DNA of 64,000 nucleotides from Macrothele yani (taxonomy: Eukaryota; Arthropoda; Arachnida; Araneae; Macrothelidae), in contig CM077012.1 of NCBI GenBank assembly GCA_039090855.1, positions 141,394,541-141,458,540 on the forward strand, in the 5' to 3' direction. Of the stretch, positions 57,810 through 64,000 are shown in pieces (within the stretch, counting starts at the first letter, position 1; the number at the start of each line of letters is the position of its first letter). The position numbers and the translations under genes are program-made. The notes beneath the pieces were generated by a model, which saw only the letters and a list, made by a program, of their open reading frames with translations, was not told the origin of the DNA and searched no databases.

Positions 57810-59163
57810 CAGACGATTACTTCACCAAAGTGCCACTTGACCGAAAATTCCTTCACCAAAAAGATCGTATTACCGACGAGTCACTTGATCGAGAGATATA
57901 TTTCACAGAAGGATGACTTCAACCAAAAAATTCGCTTCATCGAAAGGTCATTTCACCGAAGGGTCAGTTTATTGAAAACTTGAATTTTATTATACAATCT
58001 GCTAAAGTTCGGAAAACTGGCCACCCAAAATTTAGGGGATTGTATAGAAATTGCAGTGTTGATTTCTCCGAGCCCACTTCTCCATAGGTAGGCTTCTCTT
58101 GACCTCTAGCATTAATTATAAACCTTTCTAGCAAAATTCAATATGCCGTGCTCATTTTCATAAGATTTTAGCCCAAGCCAATTTAATAATGTGACACCTT
58201 TACTCATGCTCAAGATATTAATCATGAAATCCTGGGTATTTTATCAAAGTTGTTCCGCCGAGCTCATGTGTATGAGGTTTACGAAACAAATCAAGTTAAT
58301 AATGCTGTACGTTTTTTTGCTCGGACACAAAACATTAATTATAATACCTTAGGCTTTCGCCGTTTTAGTAAATTTTAATCCATTGAGCACATATTCATAA
58401 GGTTTACAAAGCAACTCAAGTTAACTATGTTGAATTTTACTCAAGCGTGAAACGTTATTTACTTTATGAAGTATATCCTAACTTAACTTTCGTATTTTAG
58501 TTGTCTTTCTCTATGTAAATTTCGTGTTCTATTGTGTTTACTAACTCAAGTTAATAAGATTTACTGACTCTTGCTTTCTTTCACATAATTACTTAGAAGT
58601 TCTTCCTTAGTGAAGTGCCTAGTGAATTTCGGCTGAATAAAAGACGAACTGTAAGTGACTCTTTCTTGAACTTTATTTGAGTGACTCCTGTTTCACTTAA
58701 AGTGAGTGAACAAGAAGACCAAACTTTACGTAGTGTTCCCTAAGCTACATATACACGTTTTAAATATTGAGGAACATTACCACATGTATATGGCCCCAGG
58801 CCTAGGTCCTTAAAATTAGATGTCAGAAGACTGACCTATGGGGAAATTAACACCGAGAAATCAAAAGTGCAGCTTTTATAGTGTCCTCTAACGTTTTGGA
58901 GGTCAATTTTGCAAACCTGCACTACACTTCAACATATCCTTTAATAAAATCTAAAGTCTTCGATAAACTGACACTTTGATGAAATAAACTATTAGGTGAA
59001 GCGACTCTTCGATGAAACGTACCTTTCGATCAACTAACCCGTCGATGAAATGAATATTTCGATCAAGTGACCCTTCGGTGAAAATGTACGTTCCGGTCCG
59101 GTGAATTTCTACCAATTGACTTTCGGTGAAGTGATCTTTCGGTCAGGTGAACGATACCTGAAA
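57810..59163. mobile_element. Foldback-like element with tandem-repeat inverted ends
   Basis: The left end (57818-57978) is about ten tandem ~17-bp words of the form GTCACTTGACCGAAAG or GTCATTTCACCGAAGG. The right end (58956-59160) is about twelve words of the inverse form, such as CTTTCGGTGAAGTGATC. The middle (about 58145-58600) has roughly four degenerate units of about 120-135 bp, each with CTCA...TAAGG/AGTTTAC and CTCAAGTTAA. No protein is encoded. Foldback elements are known for inverted ends made of short tandem repeats. The exact limits and target duplication are not clear. Confidence 0.68.
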
Positions 59164-59164
59164 T

Positions 59165-60895
59165 AAAAGTCCTTTTCTCGAACATTCTACAAAATTGATG
59201 TGACGTATGTAGGTAGCTTTCGTGCTTCATTTAATCAAGAAATTCTACTTGAATGATTTTCAATTTTTTTTTTATTTTACAGGTATTTTGTTATCATAAA
59301 AGTACCTGAAATGGAAGATCTCAGTATTGCATATATAATAGTGAAGCATTTTAGGCTTAGGCTACGTATGAAGGCAGGCGTATTTCTGCTAACGATATTA
59401 AAACATCTGAACTGTCATATATTGCTCCCAAACATAGATTCAAAATATTTTGATGCTTCTGCAACTGGTAAAATGCTTAGCTACTACAAACAGTGCAAAC
59501 TTTCTTAAGTTCCTACGTACATTTCTATTTCTAAGGGAGTATAACGAATTTCTTCATGCATTCCCCTTAGTCGTAAAGTCATGTCTTTTGAATTGAGGCA
59601 TCTTGAGTTTCCAGTTAAGCTAGTATTTTTTATGACAGTGCAAAACACTGAGGGGTCAGTCATTGAAAGAAACTGGCATAAATTTGGGGAGTCCTTGGGT
59701 TCTACACCAACATTTGCGTGCTCACTCTTCAGAAATGGAAAAATTCTTACCATTCTGGCTTCAAATGGCAAGGCAAAATAAAATAGGGGGGCCGAAGTAT
59801 TTTATTTACTGAAATTTTAAATCTGTCACGAGCAACACCGGACATTTTCTCTAGAGTACTCTGTAATCCATTTTCCGGTTCATCCTGTTACCTGCTACGA
59901 ATAGGAACCTCAACACATGGTGCATAAACTAATGTCATAACAATTTCACTGAAACGATTCATTGCGTTCTCGAGCTGTAATACATTTTACCGTAGCAGAG
60001 GCTATGAACTTTCCAGTACAGGCTACTGCTGGTAATGGACCCAAGCCACAATCCAAAAATATAGCATAACGACATACGTAGACAAAATGTGCATCAAGTT
60101 AATCTTTTAAAACTCTTCCACTCAGCTTTCAGTTGCAACCTTCCCTGCAATACGTGTTAGTCGTTATTGATCATTTCCAGAACTTAACCGCCTTCACGGA
60201 AGACCTGTATCGCTTTGCACAAGTAACATGTCAAGTTCATTCAAATTAGCCCTACTTACTGTCCAATTACGGCATATTTTCGTTCTGAGCCTGATACTGC
60301 GTGTCTCTTGGAATTGTTAATCTTCAGAGCAGGGCAATTACAAACAAAGCAAAACATAAAACTATAAATAATTAACATGTAAAGTTTCAACAAAATACCC
60401 CACTGCTGTCGTTTTATTCCAAGGCCAGTACCACATTTCAGGTATCAACCAAATTCGGATCTAAATGATTTGGCATTAAAACAGAATATGTATCGAGATG
60501 GTAATAAAATTAAAGCAAAATGTTTCATATAAACAGAGTCGTGCATTTTCAAATTACAATGCATTTTCTCATAAAATGATAGTGATTATTCCTAGTACTA
60601 TCTGTTTCGAGGTATGAAATAATATACAGAGGATGTTCGCACATTGCTAGAACGTTTTTGATGAGATCTTACAGAAAATAATAGGAGTTCAAAGAATTGA
60701 AACTGGCAGTAGCGTGTTAGGGGAACACGAAAGAAACATTTGCTGCAGTTAAGTATTTTCTGCTAAGAAAATGGCGCTAGTAAACAAGCTATTGACATAA
60801 GGTTACGGTTTTGCTCTTTACGAAGAGAAATATTCGTATTCTGTAATTAAAAGAAGCTGTGAAAATCATGGAATTAGCATTTCTTAATGTAAAAT
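59165..60895. other. Unassigned DNA
   Basis: No gene or repeat supported. Confidence 0.45.
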
Positions 60896-60898
60896 AAG

Positions 60899-61816
60899 CA
60901 TTATTATTAATAATAGAGGGACAAATCGCCAAGCATTGCTTTTTACAGGAAAACGGACACCAAGCGAATATCCAAAGAAGGTACGTACTTTTACGACTAT
61001 TTCAAAAGTAAGGTCTCTGGTCTTAAAAGAAAATCCAACAGCAATCGCTACGTAGTTAAAAATCTGTGTATCAGCTGTAAACAAGGTAATAAACGAATAT
61101 TTGAATCTGAGAAAGAACCCATAATGTTCACCGCCTTTTCCCTAGGTACACGACTGAGTGCAGAACACGTTGTAGACTTCTTTATGAAAATCTGTTAGCC
61201 GGAAGCACATGGAAATTTATTGTGACTATTGATAAAGCCTGAATCTGTCTAAACGACTGTAACAAACAAAGGTCGATTTACTATTGCAAACGAGCAGAAA
61301 GAGACTTGGGTCCAAGAATCTAAAGAAAGTTTCAGTAAAGGATTTATGATTATTGTGGTTTCTCGTACAATGGGAAATTCAAGTTAAGAAAAGTTTAAAA
61401 TAATGTTAAAATCAATTCTACATATTACCAAAATAATGTTTTGATTCCTATATTTAAAGAGGAAATACCATTTCTTTATCCACAAAGAGCAGAACTCCAT
61501 CAGGATAAAGCTACCCGTCATACATCCAAATCTACCACTCAATTTCTTGAAAAAATGAAAACAAGAGACGGGTACCAAGTCCATATCTTTTCTTCATATT
61601 ACTTCAAAGACCCCTAATGAGTCATCAATGGACTATTGTGCCTTCGGACTGCTAAAAAGAGCGGTTTGCAAACGTAAACCTAAAACGGTGATTAGACTAT
61701 GGAAAGCAGTGGAAGAGGAGTGGAATGAAATACCAGTACCAATTTTAAGAAATGACCTCTTATCTTGGAAATCTAGATGTATGTTCATAGGGCAGAAAAA
61801 GGGCTATCAGATATAA
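60899..61816 (+). pseudogene. Tc1/mariner-group transposase relic, probable DD41D type
   Basis: Order of recognisable parts: VSGLKRKSNSNRYVVKN, VTIDKA...CLNDCNKQRSIYY (first Asp, TIDEA-like), YYQNNVLIPIFKEEIPFLYP, ELHQDKATRHTSKST (second Asp) and MDYCAFGLLKRAV (third Asp), ending LRNDLLSWKSRCMFI...GYQI. The interval from HQD to MD is 127 nt including one shift, about 41 residues between the two Asp, longer than in Tc1 or mariner. That spacing and the MDYCAFGLLK motif suggest the DD41D group. Several stops and shifts are present. No terminal repeats were identified. Confidence 0.6.
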
Positions 61817-61819
61817 CAT

Positions 61820-63720
61820 TTAAGAAAGAAAAAAATTATTTTAAACATTAATTATATAGCTGGAAAGTCGTTCTAAAAATGTTTGAACATCATCTGTACA
61901 GCTTACATATTTGTACAGGGCAGAAAATTTTCATGTAAAGTTTCTTAAACGTCACTAAAGAATCCAAGAAAATTGCCGGAAACGAACTCTTTCCTCCAAA
62001 AAAAAAAAAAAAAGAATTAAAGACTTTCTTTTCGGCATTTAAGACCCCTGAAAACTCACTTAATTTCAGTATTTAGATTGATGCGTGTTTTCCACCAGGA
62101 AATTGCATCTTTGTCTATTTTTGTTCCTCTACTTAATGTAATGTTGTCAGCCAATACGAAAGGAAATTTTTGTGGTTGCACAACTGCAATGCTTATTCCA
62201 TAATTTTCCAAATCGCAGAAGTAAGAAAATCATCTGAAGAAATTCAAGAATAAATCTCCCTCATAATCATGTGAATGCATTAACATTTTCACTATATTTA
62301 AAGTTATAACACCGATTTGTGGCTTAAGCAGCTTATTAATTGTCTTCTCCAACAAGAATATTCATTAGTTTCGATTGTTTTCCGTGACATTACTCATCCC
62401 AGTGACTTTACATTTTCAGAGAGGTGTTTCGTGCTTATTTTTCAAACTAAACTGAATCGAACTTATGAACATGTTTCTCAAGCTTCTGCGTGATTAAGTT
62501 GCATTTCACACTCTAAAAGAGAATCCTTCTTTAATTAGAAAGACACTATCCCCGAGGGTGTAATAAAGTCGGTACAAGTTTCACGGCAAATCTCTTCACA
62601 TACCATGACGGATGATGCATCTGTGTCTGTCCGCATCCGTGGACATGAAAGTCCTGAACATTTCCAGCTTACCTCCAGAGACATGTAATTTAACAAACAT
62701 GGAGTTAAAATTGAGATAGAATCGTTGCTGCCTGAAGGCCTGCAGGATTCGAATTGGGTAAATATTTCCAATTCTAAGTTGTACGTGCTTTCCCGGGAAG
62801 CCTCATAGGTTGCGAAATCCAAGACTTGTTTTGTGAAAATGGCTTTAGGAACTTTTTAAAATATGTGTCGATATTGTCTGGCACAACGAAATCATTGTAA
62901 TGTATTTTAGGAATTAAGCCTAGAAGAAGTCACCTTTCCTAATTTAAGATCAAAGTCCCCTGATAAACAAGAGAACCAGCTCCATAAGGCTTAACACAAT
63001 GTCTGGGTCTTATCCTGGATTCGAAATGGGGTGCCTTAGTTCGAGAAGCCCATGCCTCAGAATTTTCGGCCAGCTGTGTATTTAGGGGTTTGTGCTTATT
63101 AATATAAGATAAAATGCAATTAAAAACAAATACGTTACGTAACACGTTTGACACATGTATATTGTTCGCAAAGTAATGAATTTCTTAGTGAAACATGGAA
63201 ATCGTCTGAAGACAGGAGAGTACTGTACTGTCTTTTCACTGTACTGGCCAAAGTTTTATTGTTCTTCTTAAAAGTATTAAACTGCGCCGAAGCAATTTCT
63301 CTGCTTTGCTGTACGACGTTTTTTAAAGTTATTTTACATATATGAAACATGGAAATAAATGAAATTTAACTCTTTTTAAGTGACTAGCTAATGATACGCG
63401 GTGATATAACTTCAAAGACAATTTTAATTATAATCAGTGCAAAGAATATTACCATTAATGTGACGCTGCTATCATTTCGCCATGAATTATTCTTTTTTTA
63501 AAATAAAGATATATTAACTCCTTGTTTTTCTGTCTCTGAATATACATTTTTTCCAGTTCATGGAAAATGCTTTAAACTGGCATTACTTTAGGCTTGAATT
63601 CCTACCTCGAAGATGTATATTGATTTATATCATGGGCCAGCCTGGGATGTCAAAATGTCACGTGTGTTACAGATTTAACATAGAAGTCTTTCTTTCTTTC
63701 TTTCTTTTTCTAATTTATGG
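61820..63720. other. Unassigned DNA
   Basis: No gene supported. A 95-codon minus-strand frame at 62535-62822 shows no family motif. A TTTC microsatellite lies at about 63691-63710. Confidence 0.4.
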
Positions 63721-63721
63721 T

Positions 63722-63862
63722 CACTGCTTTCAGGATGGGGAGAAAGCCAGTGCCGTCAGACAAACACAACATCTATGCTTCACTGGAACTCGAACCCTTA
63801 CCCATCTCGGACAAACGGTCATAAGCCAGGCATAGACCACTGCACCAGGAGCGGCAACATGG
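63722..63862 (-). mobile_element. tRNA-derived SINE, copy 5
   Basis: On the minus strand TGGTGCAGTGGTCTATGCCT (A-box part) and GGGTTCGAGTTCC (B box) are both well kept, followed by TTGTGTTTGTCTGACGGCAC and TGGCTTTCTCCCC, as in the copy at 49500. The 3' body is missing beyond 63722. Confidence 0.7.
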
Positions 63863-64000
63863 AACTCAGAAGGATTTATATCAACACAAAGAAACGAAAA
63901 CTTGCTCTGGTAATCCACACACAAAAAATAGACGAACATTTCAAATAAAAACTCGCTGCTGCGTTACAGAGTTTGTACCAAAATGGTTATGAAAGACAAT

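Overview
This window looks like intergenic DNA from an animal nuclear genome, most likely an invertebrate and probably an arthropod, although the species cannot be read from the sequence. It is AT-rich, has no operons or ribosome binding sites, and I found no confident single-copy host gene. At most one doubtful exon is visible near 18 kb. Almost everything recognisable is a transposable element (TE), and most copies are broken by stops, frameshifts, truncation or later insertions.

Layout. 1.44-1.94 kb: a 499-bp LTR element without genes (a TRIM), with a tRNA-like sequence in each LTR; a second copy lies at 47.0-47.5 kb. 3.7 kb: a tRNA-derived SINE, with relatives at 42.4, 42.7, 49.6 and 63.8 kb. 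4.3-5.5 kb: a Tc1 element. 6.5-7.1 kb and 36.3-37.4 kb: a decayed satellite of roughly 155-bp units. 8.5-11.6 kb: a nearly complete RTE-type LINE on the minus strand. 11.9-12.3 kb: a Tc1 relic. 16.6 kb: the start of an LTR preceded by a polypurine tract. 19.4-19.7 kb: the end of a Penelope-like element with a hammerhead-like motif. 20.8-21.7 kb and 26.4-28.0 kb: more Tc1-type elements. 23.0-23.8 kb: a tandem array of about 145-bp units.

28.9-35.9 kb is a dense nest bounded by two inverted pogo-like ends. It holds a second RTE copy split by a 1,628-bp element with perfect 13-bp inverted ends, a Penelope-like element split by a Tc1-like element, and two LINE fragments. 38.5-41.5 kb holds a LINE fragment, a Tc1-like copy and a Helitron fragment butted together. 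42.9-44.1 kb: Tc1. 45.5-46.8 kb: a complete mariner with three stop codons. 47.9-51.8 kb: a decayed Tx1/L1-type LINE with a SINE inside it. 52.1-52.5 kb: a Tc1 relic. 56.2-57.6 kb: Tc1-like. 57.8-59.2 kb: a foldback-like element with inverted ends built of tandem ~17-bp repeats. 60.9-61.8 kb: a transposase relic with DDD residues and long spacing.

The most interesting object is the TRIM. Both copies have paired ~180-bp LTRs, a 12-nt primer binding site matching the 3' end of tRNA-Lys, a polypurine tract and 4-bp target duplications. Every LTR also carries a near-complete cloverleaf with RNA polymerase III A and B boxes. This recalls plant Cassandra TRIMs, which carry 5S rRNA, but with a tRNA instead. 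All functional statements are inferred from reading the sequence; no database search was run.
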